Origin: Aspidiotus rigidus
Taxonomy: Eukaryota; Arthropoda; Insecta; Hemiptera; Diaspididae
Reading direction: 5' to 3'
Assembly (NCBI GenBank): GCA_035079385.1
Contig: JAVHKY010000037.1
Span: 2,604,001 to 2,668,000, forward strand
Length of the DNA: 64,000 bases
The translations under genes and the position numbers were made by a program. The number at the start of each line of letters is the position of its first letter. The stretch's first letter is position 1. A model generated the notes under the pieces. That model did no database searches, was not told where the DNA came from, and saw only the letters and a list, made by a program, of their open reading frames with translations. Below, one piece after another: positions 53,130-64,000 of the stretch.

Positions 53130-54510
53130 TTCCGTTGAGTGCTTGCAGAGTGAGGGATCGACTAGCGTCGGGTGACAGATCCGAAAGAGGAAATTGCGGA
53201 AATTCTCCTCATTTGGGGATTGGAGGGAGACGACAAATTCATCTTCCGTTGAAGGTTCGCAGTGAGAGATCGACGAGGGCTCTGCGTATGATCAAAGCGG
53301 GAAAAAGTGCGAAAACTCACGTTGTTTTCGGCAAAGAACGCAAAGTTGGTCTTCTGTTGCGTGCTTGCAATGAGAGATCAACTGACGCCCTACCAATGAG
53401 CGAAGCGAGCCAAACTGCAAAAACTCCTTGATTCAGGCAATGGGAGGGTACCGCGAATTCGGCCTTGCTCGTGATGAGCGATCAGCTACAACTCACCGCG
53501 AGCTCATGACGAAAGACCAGCTTCACAGTATCGTTCCTTCCTTCGCGGGAATCTACGAGAGTTTTCTCGCATCCGACTGCCTCCGTCAAATCCGGGGCAT
53601 TGATCGTTCTCTCACCGCGAGCTATAATGAAGAAAGACGAGCTTCACAGTATCATTCCTTTCCTCGCGCGAACCTACGAGAATTTTCTCGCATCCGCCTG
53701 TCTTTATCAAACAGGGGCCTCCATCGTTCTTTTACCGCGAGCTCATGACAAAAGACGGGCTTCACAGTATCGTTCCTTCCTCGCGCGAAAGTACGAGAAT
53801 TTTCTCGGATCCGGTGCCTTATCGAACGTAGGGCCTTGATCGTCCGCTCACGGCAAGCTTAACGAACAACGGCTCGGCATATCATTCCCAGCACTGGCTG
53901 TGGAAACGAGAATTTTCTTGAATTCACTTGCCTAGATAAAACGGGGCTCTTACAGTTCTCTCCTGGCGAGGTCACATTGGAACGCGATCTTCGCGGTATG
54001 TTTTTCACCACTGCCTGAAACAACGAGAATTTTCACGTACTCACCCAATTAGATCAAACACAGGGCTCCAACTGGTCTCTCACCGCGAGCTCACGGCAGA
54101 CAACAATCTTCCTAGTACCCTTCCCTACTTCGCGAGTCTCCACGGGAAATTTTTCGGATTTATCCGCCTTTATTGAACAAGGGGTCCTACTCGATCTCTC
54201 ACCGCAAGCTCATAACACAAGACAATCTTAAGGACATCATTCCCTTCAGCAGGTGGAGTCCCGAGCAATCCCGGGCATTCGTCTGCCTCAATCAAATGCT
54301 GAACTGTAGCTGATATCTCATCACGAGCAAGACCAAATTCGCGGTATCATACCTCCCATTGGCTGAATCTAGGAGTTTTTGCACTGCTTCAAACATAAGT
54401 GGGACTTTCATCGCGGGCACGCTACAGAAGACCAAATTTGCGGTATCATGTCTTCCTTTGCGTGAAACAACGAGAGTTTTCGCACTTTTTCCCACCCACG
54501 ACCAATCTTT
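53130..54510. repeat. Inverted ~119-bp tandem array at the foldback centre
   Basis: Direct units with ACCGCGAGCT landmarks at 53495, 53614 and 53734 (119-120 bp), continuing with more diverged units at about 53850, 53963, 54082 and 54201 to 54510. The part from 53130 to about 53480 holds the same unit in reverse orientation (for example GGGAAAAAGTGCGAAAACT against AGTTTTCGCACTTTTTCCC). The array is satellite-like and less AT-rich than its surroundings. Confidence 0.8.
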
Positions 54511-54579
54511 TGTTCTCGCGAAGCTCGATTGCTAAGAGAACCAAATAAAATTGAAAAGACTAATAAGCGATTTTCCAAG

Positions 54580-55130
54580 TTGGTAAAATTGTCATCGTAT
54601 TTGGGCACTTGCACACATTTTGGTGCTTCGAAAAATTATTCAACAATTTTTTTTTTACAACTACGCACACAATTTTACCCTAGAATCAAGAAAAACCTTG
54701 AAGATTGGACAATTTTTTCATTTTGGAGAAATATTGACCCTTTTTGGTCCCATTAACCCATTTTGGTGTTTCGCAAGACTTCTTAACAATTTTATTCAGA
54801 TTCAGCGCTAAATTTTGTCTCAGAATCGAGAAAAACTTCAAAGATTAGGCGATTTCATCATTTTGGGGAAATTTTGACCCTTTCTGGGCCCATAAACTCA
54901 TTTTGGGGCTTCGCAGAATTTTTTAACAATTTTATTCAGATTCAGCGCTAAATTTTATCTCAGAATCGAGAAAAACATCGAACATTGGGCGATTTTATCT
55001 TTTTGGGGAAATTTAGACTTTTTTTGAGCCCATAAACCTATTTTGGTGTTTCGCAGAATTTTTTAACAATTTTATTCAGATTCAGCGCTAAATTTTACTC
55101 TAGGATCGAGGAACACTTTGGAGATTACGC
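54580..55130. repeat. 140-bp tandem repeats, right arm
   Basis: TTTTGG landmarks lie at 54618, 54761, 54901 and 55041, about 140 bp apart. The units are reverse complements of those in the left arm (for example CCCATAAACTCATTTTGG against CCAAAATGGGTTGATGGG). Confidence 0.9.
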
Positions 55131-55368
55131 GATTTTTTCAATAGGAAAATTGTCTTTCGATAATTCACAACTTTGGGAACCCCTGCAGTGTGAAATCACG
55201 GCACATTTTGGTCCATAACTCGGCTCAGAAAAGTCGTAGAAACTTCGGATGTGGCTCAAATTAAAGATAAAATTGAGATAGAAAATGTCTAACGTTTTGC
55301 GTTTTCGCGCTACGACAGATTTAGCGCAAACTCCCATTTAACTGGTAACATCTTTCTGCCCCACCCTG

Positions 55369-55620
55369 TATACCTAATACTCGAATTCCGGTTTCTGAAA
55401 CTATATTGCCATCATGTGCAACCTCCTTTCCAAACGATCTGTCGATGAATGTGTGATCACGGAATTCAGAAATCTTGCCTCAAACAACACGTTTGCTTCT
55501 ATAATGACCGCTCCTGCAAGTTCCCTGATGGTCTCCCAATGGGAGGCTCTCTCAGCGCTCTAGTTAGTGAGGTATACATGTGCTTCCTAGAGAACCAAAG
55601 TCTCTCTCCTCCCTCTTTCT
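55369..55620 (+). pseudogene. Penelope-like element, 3' part of reverse transcriptase
   Basis: Just beyond the foldback right end the frame resumes with RIPVSETI and, after frame shifts, NLLSKRSVDECVITEFRNL and FPDGLPMGGSLSALVSEVYM. These are the RT regions that follow motif A in Penelope-like elements. Together with 50220-50724 this restores the order of one reverse transcriptase, so both parts come from the same copy. It stops being recognisable after about 55615. Confidence 0.75.
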
Positions 55621-57645
55621 CTTTCGTTTTTTTTCTGGGCTGCGTCCCATCAGTTCAAGTTCCTGCAAGAGCGAAAACTTTTAGACTTCATAATTTTGTA
55701 CCTATTTTATTTTCGATTCATTTTATAGATCGTTACGTGCCTTTGTAACTCTCGTTCTCTTTCGATTATTTTGAATTTTGGTTCATACCCACGAGGACTC
55801 AGTTCATTTGACTGGACTATATTATCTGATTCTCTCTCATTGTTACTTACTGATGTCCAAAACTTTAATTCTATCAATCTGATCAACCAACGAATCCTCA
55901 TTCTTACGTTTACACCCGTTAAGAATCTTTTCATGATACCATGCAATAACAATTTCCGAATTGGAATAGAGGCGTTTGCGGCCAGCCGGCATCCCCACGA
56001 GAAAAAAACCGCGACGGTTTTACAGGACTTAAGATGATGAGTTTAAGTGAGAATTCATACTTGTGTGCGCCGAAGAAAATCAAAAATGCAGCTTCAACTT
56101 TACATGAAAATTAGACCGACTTACAGGTCAGTCTTTTTTCTGTATTAGGCTTGCACCTTATTCTTCAATTTGTTGTTACGTCCAATAAGTATATTATGGT
56201 CTTAATCGCCCAAAATTTTCTGCACTCAATCGTCGTGACGTATATCTACGTAAAGAAATTATTTGTGTATACGAACGTCGGTGACTCGCCTATTATTGCA
56301 AGTTAGTCAATGATTATTGCGAGTCGCTCTCGACAGGTATCGTCGATGATATGAATGTTGTGAAATGATCGCGGCTGGACTAACCGCAAAGCGAACGAGA
56401 ATGTAGGACTAGGTTACCTAATTGCTTCATTCGTCTTAACTTCTCGAAGCACATCAAGTTCTAGATCAATCGTCACGATTCTATCAATTTTTGATTAGTA
56501 AAAAGATAGATTTTTTTCGATTGTAAAATATTTTCCTAGAAAATCAGAGTCCGTTCATCAGATATCATTCGGGAGGAGAGAAAAATAATTATTTTTTCTC
56601 ATTTAGTTTTAGTCAGAAGAACTTCTAAAAATATTATTTTTTTTTCGACTTTCATTTTAAGAAATAAAACTTTTTCTTTTCCCGCAATTTATCGAATGAA
56701 ATTTTTCTTAAGTGGTGTTGTGGTACGTTATTGTCGAAAACAAACAACAAAACTATGAAAATATATTCTAAGAAAATTTAAGTTTCAAAAAAAAAAAAAA
56801 ACGTAAATTAGTGACGTTACTTCTTAAATCTGAAGAATATAAAAGTGTACTACAAGCTAATTGAACTGATGACAATCATAAACATCATCAAAGAGCCGAC
56901 TGTCGTGATTTAAGGAAGCAATTAAAGAGGCATCTGATAGGTTAATTTAAGTTTCGAAGTATTGTTATTCGCCGAGTTGCACGTACGACGCCATTCAAAA
57001 TTTAATTTCTTTATTAAAATCCATTTTCTCCAGACAAACTCGTATACGAATTAATGGTGCATTTTGTATTTCATATCATTTTCTTAGAGATTCTTCACTA
57101 CCATCAATGATCATATTTCTACCAGAGTGTTTCGGTCCTCACTGTTCACCTCCGAATACTTTTACCTATATATATTATCAACTCGCACAGTCAACATCTT
57201 TCTACCACTCACTCATTCACAACGTCTGAAGAATGAATTGAGTTCATGGTGAGATATAAAATAAGAATGCCTCAGGTGTTATCTTCGCTATAGATTTATA
57301 TCTACCTTTCCTCGGCCTTAATATACCTATTTAAAATAGTCACAAGTTTTCATTCTATTTTCGCAGAGTTGAAACTTGATACGATTGTCAACGACTACGC
57401 CGCGCCTTAAAGAACATCCAGACTCCTTACCTCTTTCGTGGTGTAACAATCTGTCCCCTCTCTTAAACAAAAAACCATTTGGAAGTATCAGGGGTTCAGT
57501 AACAAAGTTAACTTGGGAAAGCAAGTAGGGGGTGACTAATCTAGAAAAAGGCGCGCAGTTATCAGTATGTGACGTCATCATGAAATTTTGACCACAGAGC
57601 TATACAGAATATGCGGTTCAAAAGGAAGAATTTCTGACAGATCAT
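55621..57645. other. No supported gene
   Basis: AT-rich sequence with several unrelated open frames below 90 codons and no motif. There is no clear repeat boundary. Confidence 0.5.
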
Positions 57646-57650
57646 TACAC

Positions 57651-57938
57651 CCGGTAAACATTGTTCCCACTTGAATCCCCCAAATACAAAGGGCTTCAGG
57701 GACACAAAAGGGAAACAGGGCTTCAAATGGGAATTAAAAGGGTAGTTTTTTCCAAATGAAGCCCAAGGAATCAGAAGGGCTTCAGTTTGTCCCTGTTGAA
57801 GCCCTTTGAACGTGGGGAACCAAAGGGTTTCAACAGGGAAGTAAGAGGGAAACAGGGAATCAACAGGGCTTCAAATGAGGGCTTCAGAGGATAGTTTTTC
57901 CCAGGGGCTTCAGAGGGCTTCAAATTGTTTACCGGGCA
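57651..57938. mobile_element. MITE with CCCGGTAAACA ends and internal GGGCTTCA repeats
   Basis: The left end CCCGGTAAACATTG and the right end (inverse of CCCGGTAAACAATT) form terminal inverted repeats. The 290-bp interior is built of many GGGCTTCA and CAGGGAA words in both orientations, giving an internally palindromic low-complexity element. No coding capacity. The superfamily is not assigned. Confidence 0.75.
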
Positions 57939-58077
57939 GTTTTTTTTAGTCGAAATTTTCCCAGATCCGCTCCTAACTCTGCTCTCCCGGTAAAAGTCCC
58001 ACGATGATGTGACGTATTGATGACGTCACGTCCCCTTCTAGGTTGGTCATCAGTCTCATCACCTTCAGACATCAATC

Positions 58078-58530
58078 CAGGGATGAGAAGTTTAAACCGA
58101 TGAGCGCTTAAGCACATTTTTGATCAGCTTTTAAGCGGATGAAAAGCAAGTCATTCTCTGTTTTATTAGACCGCAATTAAGCCAGTCAATAAAAAAGCTG
58201 ATTGGCTGTTTCTCGTTTCTCAATAACGGATTTTTAGGCTCAAAACGCGTTCCGGAGCCGGTTCATAGCGCTCCAAAGTCATATTATTTCACTCCGGAGT
58301 CAATTTGTATTGTTCTGGAGCTGATTTGGAGCCGGTTTATTACACTTCTTCTGAGCAAAATTCTCAATATTGACTACAAGTATAATGTCGAAAAATTAGG
58401 CCGATAGCCAAGTACTTAAAAGGTAATGATGGAGGCAACAAGCCGAAAATGAGCAGATGAGATCCATCAGTGAGTAACTTCTAAGCATAAGCTGAAGTTC
58501 AAGCGCTTCAAGATCCGCTTTTCATCCTTG
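58078..58530. mobile_element. Possible MITE with CAGGGATGA-type ends
   Basis: The left end CAGGGATGAGAAG and the right end (inverse of CAAGGATGAAAAG) form imperfect terminal repeats, followed by a shared GCGCTT motif. Words such as AAGCGGATGAAAAGC recur in both orientations inside. No target duplication was found, so the boundaries are tentative. Confidence 0.45.
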
Positions 58531-61500
58531 CACAAATTCCATGAAACAGGTCTCCGGTTCGACTCAATAGAATGGCCGCTAATGGTTCTTGTATTTCTTA
58601 ACACAGAACTAGTTTTATGGAAGATTGTTCGACAAATTGTGTCTCGTAAGGAGAAGGTTTTGACTTACCTACATTAGGTATGAAAACGGTGGAGAATTAT
58701 GAGACGTCAGACGATGAGAAGCCAACAAATTTCTGCTCCTTTCCGGTGAATTTTGATCCTGGGATCTATTAGAATTCGAGCTAGCCAGGATTGCTTTAAC
58801 AACGCAAGAGGTTTGTTCAACAATCATGGCACTTTTGCCAAATTTGAAAGCGGGAACCAAACTATGACGGTACATGAGAGAAAAGTGAGAAACTTGAAAT
58901 AAGTCTTGAATGGAGTTGAAGGGAGGGTTCTGATCGGCTCCTCTAATTTGTATTAAGGAAAATTGTGATTGCGGATCATCTTTCACTAGGGCCCATCTTT
59001 CATGAATGTCGAAAACCCCAATCTGTTTTATTCTAATTTATTATTTTTATTTTTATCCTATATACTGCCAAAGTTTGATTTTCATTTTCAATTCCCCCCC
59101 CCCCCCCTCCGACACACACACTCAATATGAGCGCAACGCGACGCTAATGCTGTTCAGCTCAAATACAATCAATGCGTCGAGGACGCGCTGGACAGACTGA
59201 CGTCATGATGATTATCGCGCGGCGCGGCGACTGTAGGAAGCGTTAGTGTTGATGTTTGCAGAGGATGAAAGTTGCAATGCATCGGCGCAAAGCTCTTACT
59301 TTGTCAATAATATTGAAAATGAGGTACTAGTTGTAATAACTTTTTCTACCTCTTTCTGTCTGGAGAATAAAATGAACAAGAAAGAAGATTTTAACAATTT
59401 TCTAAAACGTTCCCTTTTTGTCCAGCTTCCGGAAATAGCCGCATGGCACGTGTAGAGGGCGCATCCTTTCCGTGTTTCGCGAATGACAATGAGTTTGCTA
59501 AGTGTGCTTTGTGTTTGAAAGCTGTATCGGAGAAATACGTAGACCAGATAGATTGATTTATCGATTGATTTTATTTATGGCAATTTATTATTCGAATTTT
59601 TTATATGTTCTTGTTTTGTTATAATATCATCATTAGTGATGTGCCTTGGAAAGAAATTTATTTTATTTTTTCAATTAGATTTGAAAGAAATAATGGAAAT
59701 TTATGGAAATTTAGGAAATTAATTTCTTTTTTTCAATGAAACAGATTTCTCTCATCATAAATATTTACTATCATTTCCATTAATACCATCACACCAGCTC
59801 TTTGTTTAGCGACGTGAAATATGATTTTCTTTCTATACTAAACTCAAATCATATCTCGACCAATAAGAATACATTTTTCTCCAAACAAACACGCTGATTG
59901 GTTCGTCAGGTTGCGCAAACTGTCCAAGTACTCATAATCTATCAAAATTTGAAAGACAATGCCACAATCTGATCTCATCTCGAGTGAAAGATATTAGGGA
60001 AAGATATTAGGTTGTATTCTCTAATTCAGCGATGATTCCGATGAAACGAATATCTTAGCCCTGATTAATGGAAAAACTGGAAATTTTGGAAAGGAAAGAT
60101 GAAATAAATTTCTTTCTTTCATTTCTTCCCTTTCCAAGTAACTTTCCAGGAAATTTTTCCAAGGTCCATCCCTAATCATCATTGAACCCAGAGATGTCCA
60201 GCCAATCATCATTGACTTAAACTTAGCTTATAGCTTTCAGCTTTATCCTCACATTGGCCTAAACTGAAAGCCAATCACCGTCGATTTGATTGGCTGACTT
60301 ACCATCTAATAGATATCAGACTCGTCAAAGTATCTGTGAGCGTCGCAGGCGCCAGCGTTACATGAGAGCGGTGCAGGGTACGTTACTGTTTAACACGCGT
60401 CTTATGGCAGGTATATTTTAAATAATTTAAAATTGACAAATACTTTTCACTACCAATTAAGAATGTTATTAAAAAATTTATGTGAAAATTTCAGCCTACT
60501 GCCCGCACTCAGGCAAATGCTTATGCAACCGCCTATCACAAAAATTTAACACGCGTTAATTGGTAAGCCTGATATCTAGGTATTTAGTTCTATATCTGTG
60601 CTTACCTACCATTAGCTAAAGCTTATTCATTCATCGTTCCAGAGTCGATATCCAATTTCTTTTTATCAATCATTATGCTATTGAATGGCTTGTACCGAAT
60701 CGTCGGCGCCAAATTGAGCGGGCACGTTTGAGAGAATTTAACGATAAAATCGTAGGTAAGTAGGCCTTTCTGAAGTAAATGCATTCACTTTATTAGGGGA
60801 GGAGGGCATCATCAAAACAAACCACGGCCTACATTATAATATAAGGCCGGAATATGGAAAATGATAACTGCGCGCAGTCGGGTCTTGTGACTGTGTACCG
60901 CATTTTGTCCCTTATCTGATTTTTCATTCTCAACTAATAATAACTACTCTTGTACTGCAAATCTGGCTCGAGAAATAGAGAATCGTTTGCTTTTTTTCAG
61001 GACTATAAACGGATTCTTGATGAAGGAGCGTTCTGGTTGGTTGATGCAAGAATTGTAGGTGAGTTTGAAACAGTGTAGGAATTGGCTTTTCCTCCGAGGG
61101 CTGCAAAATTCGACCATATTATTAAACGTAGACCCGCGTAGCTGCATAAATGCTGTGCATTAAAATTGAAACAAAAATGATTGATGCTGAACGCAATGTG
61201 ATAAATGACTTCCAACACCTCGACTTTGTGCAACAAGGTGGTTTTCATTTGTTATTATTATAGGCTGGACTATTGGGGTGACGTAGTCTTTATGAATGAT
61301 TTTTTATGACAGCTGAAATTTTCTCTTTTGACGTGGAGATGTGATGTTAGTAAGGAGATCGTTTGGGGGGCTATCACAAATAGACGGGCGAACATCACAA
61401 AAAACTAACTATATTCAAATTCAACTCGACAAAAAAAGGACTTATGGATATATATTTACTTCAATGCATCAACCAGAGAATTATATTTGGTACTTATGAG

Positions 61501-62428
61501 AATACCTACGACTTAAAAAAAAACGAACGATTGACCTACAAAATACTTTCAACCAAAATGACATTCCTATGAATAGGTTAATTGAGCTTCAGGTCAAATA
61601 ATCGGAATTAACGTCCTTTATAATTGTCATCATCAATATTATGGAATTAATGAATAGAATTTTTCCAAACATTTTCTTTGAAAGAAGTAGGTAATTTATT
61701 TTTCGAAGAGATTTCATACAAGCGTTCTTATTAGGCACAGCCTCAACGTTAAATGTTCGCGTGTACACATCCTGCGTTTATGTACTGTTTGGTAATTACT
61801 TGTATAGAAAAAGGGGAAATTACGAAAAATATATATACGACTAATTGAATTTTAAAAATAACAACAATTCAATCTATTCGTGTAATTCAATTTTTTTTTT
61901 TTTTGTCTATATGTACGTTTTCCCCCTTAACTCGAAATATTACTGAACGGAAGATGATTTTGAATAATTAAGTGCCTAGTGTCTCGGGGCGTTTACTTTA
62001 TGCGAGAATCAGAAAATTCGCCCTACCAGAAATTTCTCCCATCCGTACTTCAATCAGAGTAAATTTGCTCCAACTCGTCTTGACGACGACAGAGTCTGTC
62101 ACATGTTCATACGTTCTTGTAGGACTGAATGCGATTCATCTTTTTTATTTTGAATGAAACCGTTACTCGTATAAACTCGATCCGCTTGATGACGTATTTT
62201 GCGTGAGAAGTTTTAGCACGTGTTTGTGTTTCTTGTTTTCAATAGCTTTTAGTGAAGTGGAACTTTGAAAAGATTATTTCGATTTTGAGAAAGCATTTAC
62301 TCGTCATTTCCAGGTGATCAAAAATATACTGAAAAGGTAGGCTCATTTCGAATAATATTTGAGAAGTTTTTTCGTATAGGTTCATCATGGGTAAACGATT
62401 AAGAATATTTCACCTTTTCAGAATCAGA
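58531..62428. other. Gene-poor upstream region of ebony
   Basis: No coding exon could be supported. A C-run at about 59094-59107 is present. Short frames at 60362-61040 border plausible splice sites but cannot be joined without stops. The ebony promoter and untranslated leader should lie near the end of this stretch: CATTTCCAG|GTGATC near 62308 and CCTTTTCAG near 62420 are possible splice borders. Confidence 0.5.
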
Positions 62429-64000
62429 ATGGAATACGACCACGCAATATCACTATTGAAGGGTCCCTCGATTCCTATACCGAGTGAAATCCAACTTTCT
62501 CGAATTTTTCAGGAGAATATTCAACGGATGAACTCGCGCGATGAAATTGCTCTCGTATATGAAGGTAAATAATTACTAAATTTCGATTCCTCGGCCATTT
62601 AAAAAAGATGTATGAGGACTAAGAAGCAATTGAAAAAAAAAGAGAAAAATTTTCTGTCATAATCAAATAAATGAAGATCATGTTTCATATTTCTTATATT
62701 TTATCAGTCATCTTGAAATATTTTAGTCTAGGCTTCTACTAGGTCAAGTGTTCGTGAGATATTACTCGTTCGCCCCTTACCTTTCTTGGCGTCGTATAAG
62801 TTTTTTATGAGAAATATTTTGAGGTATTGCCTTTCGTGGGGCTCACTCGCGGTCCCTGTCTCGGTTTAGCACGAGTCTGATATAAAATATTTTGGCCTTT
62901 TGCCTTTCATAGGGCTCACTCGCTCCGCTCACTCGTCCCCTTTCATGGTGTCGTATGAATTTAGTATGAGAAATATTTTGAGGTATTGCCTTTCATAGGG
63001 CTCACTGCTCCGCTCGTTCGGCCTCTTTCTTGGTCCCTGTCTCGGTTTAGCATAGGTCTGATATAACATATTTTGGGCTTTCGTGGGGTGTACTCGCAAA
63101 TTTCTGAATCACCCACGGGGTATAGATCTGCACGCGCACACGCATGGTCTCTCTTGACGGGGAGGGGGGGGGGGTGTACTCGCGAATTTCAAAATCGGGG
63201 TACGGTGAGAGAAAAGACATGAAACATGTCAAAACGATTTGCCGAATCAGAGATCACAACTTTTAAAGCATGGCGTTTGAAGAATGAAAAGATTTCTTGA
63301 AATTGGGTCAGTTGTACAATTTACGCTCTACATCGTCTAGGGATAGAATATGGATAGGTACCTATTCCAACATAATGATTAATTTTAATCACTAATATGG
63401 ATAAGTGACTAGAATAGTAGATCTCGTCCCCTTATAATGTCTGAGAAGATTCTGAAGAAGAGTTTCTCGCCCACGTCCGATTCTTGAGGATGATTATCAA
63501 GAATTAGCCTGAAGTTCTTTGGTGTAGGTACAAATAAATAGGGTCGGATTTTCAATAATGCTCTTATAAATGCGTGTTCCACCTTTTTTCTGGGCTTCAA
63601 TCTGAGGTGATGAAGTAATATAGCTAGGGACTTATGAGAAAAAAAATGTCATCAATATGCAGAAAGTCTGCAAAATTATTACATCACATACTTGCAAACA
63701 GCATTACTAGCATAATATTAAATTACAGATTCAGAAAAAAGTGATCCCTTTCAAATGACTTATGCGGTGCTGGAAGCAAAATCGAACCAGTTGGCCCGGA
63801 GAATATTGCAACTTTTGGGTGATATCGATCGGAAGCACGTTAATAAGGACGGTGATCACGTAATCGCCGTCTGCATGGAACCATCTCACCGACTTATTGT
63901 CACTTTACTTGCCATTTGGAAGGTCGGAGCTGCTTATTTACCTCTTGATGTGAACACACCGGTCAATAGGGTGGAACATATTTTCAGAGAAGTGGATCCT
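62429..64000 (+). CDS. ebony: ebony-type beta-alanyl amine synthetase, N-terminal part (runs off window)
   Basis: Two exons are visible (62429-62564 and 63729 to the window end), joined in frame (VYE|DSEKSD). The protein begins MEYDHAISLLKGPSIPIPSE. The second exon has NQLARRILQLLGD, VIAVCMEPSHRLIVTLLAIW and KVGAAYLPLDVNTPVNRVEH, the opening of an NRPS adenylation domain in the form characteristic of insect Ebony. Ebony activates beta-alanine and joins it to dopamine or histamine, controlling cuticle colour and neurotransmitter clearance. The ATG follows an acceptor by 8 bases; an earlier in-frame ATG at 62387 would lie before that acceptor. The 1.16-kb intron carries a dispersed repeat. The rest of the gene is outside the window. 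Confidence 0.85.
62650..63230. repeat. Second copy of the foldback-resident dispersed repeat
   Basis: From AATAAATGAAGATCATGTTTC through CTAGGTCAAGTGTTCGTGAG and the repeated GAGAAATATTTTGAGGTATT words, this matches about 51780-52560 with small indels. It ends near a G-run at about 63163. It sits wholly inside the first ebony intron. Confidence 0.8.

Larger units (their letters stand above)
50725..55368. mobile_element. 4.6-kb foldback element with inverted tandem arrays
   Basis: The termini are inverted repeats of about 190 bp. The right end reads inward CAGGGTGGGGCAGAAAGATG, and the left end reads TAGGTTGGGGCAGAAAGATG. Inside, 140-bp tandem units occur in opposite orientations in the two arms (51000-51440 plus 52880-53070, and 54580-55130). 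At the centre lies an inverted ~119-bp tandem array (53130-54510). A 1.4-kb stretch at about 51450-52880 interrupts the left arm. No transposase frame is visible, so the element is non-autonomous. The TA beside the right tip and the CAGGG start hint at Tc1/mariner-like ends, but long tandem-repeat arms are Foldback-like. Confidence 0.8.

Noticed and set aside
53135..53839. Three open frames of 79-106 codons in the 119-bp array
   Set aside because: They come from an in-frame tandem repeat without stops; the unit length and divergence do not suggest selection on a protein.
58669..58986. 105-codon minus-strand open frame
   Set aside because: No recognised domain, and flanking sequence is repeat-like.
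60362..61040. A possible small spliced gene (short frames bordered by GT and AG signals at 60362-60409, 60495-60562, 60644-60755, 61002-61058)
   Set aside because: No combination of phases gives an open frame across the junctions, and two of the pieces share the word TTTAACACGCGT, which suggests repeat DNA. A non-coding transcript remains possible.

Overview
The window is eukaryotic nuclear DNA, almost certainly from an insect. It is AT-rich, with short GT-AG introns, many homopolymer runs and many small inverted-repeat transposons. The gene set includes Skeletor and the start of an ebony-type beta-alanyl amine synthetase, both arthropod genes. A sap-feeding hemipteran such as a mealybug or psyllid would fit, but that is only a guess. 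All exon models below were built by hand from splice signals and reading-frame continuity. The seven complete ones each give one uninterrupted frame from start to stop.

Layout. 1-14.6 kb is gene-poor: a cluster of hairpin elements at 8.2-9.3 kb, LINE remnants at 9.6-10.4 kb, and one possible terminal exon at 4.4 kb. 14.6-46.6 kb is gene-dense, with strictly alternating strands: M17 aminopeptidase (-), single-BIR/RING IAP (+), WDR91 (+), kanadaptin/SLC4A1AP (-), lysyl-tRNA synthetase (+), Skeletor (-), and an unrecognised type I membrane protein with a receptor-type ligand-binding ectodomain (+). 48-58.5 kb is a transposon graveyard: a decayed LINE, a hAT-type MITE with a perfect 8-bp target duplication, and a Penelope-like element. 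The Penelope-like element is split inside its reverse transcriptase by a 4.6-kb foldback element, which is built of inverted 140-bp and ~119-bp tandem arrays. 58.5-62.4 kb has no supported gene. The window ends inside ebony, whose first intron carries a copy of a repeat also found inside the foldback element.

The genes do not form one pathway. They are mostly housekeeping: peptide turnover, apoptosis control, endosome maturation, RNA processing and translation. To these are added cuticle/extracellular proteins (Skeletor, ebony) and an orphan receptor. The neighbour geometry suggests shared divergent promoters (aminopeptidase/IAP, kanadaptin/KARS, Skeletor/receptor) and tightly packed convergent 3' ends (WDR91/kanadaptin, KARS/Skeletor). 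The most notable items are the foldback element, a hairpin-MITE family whose two arms match within each copy better than between copies, and the orphan receptor that lacks any signalling domain.
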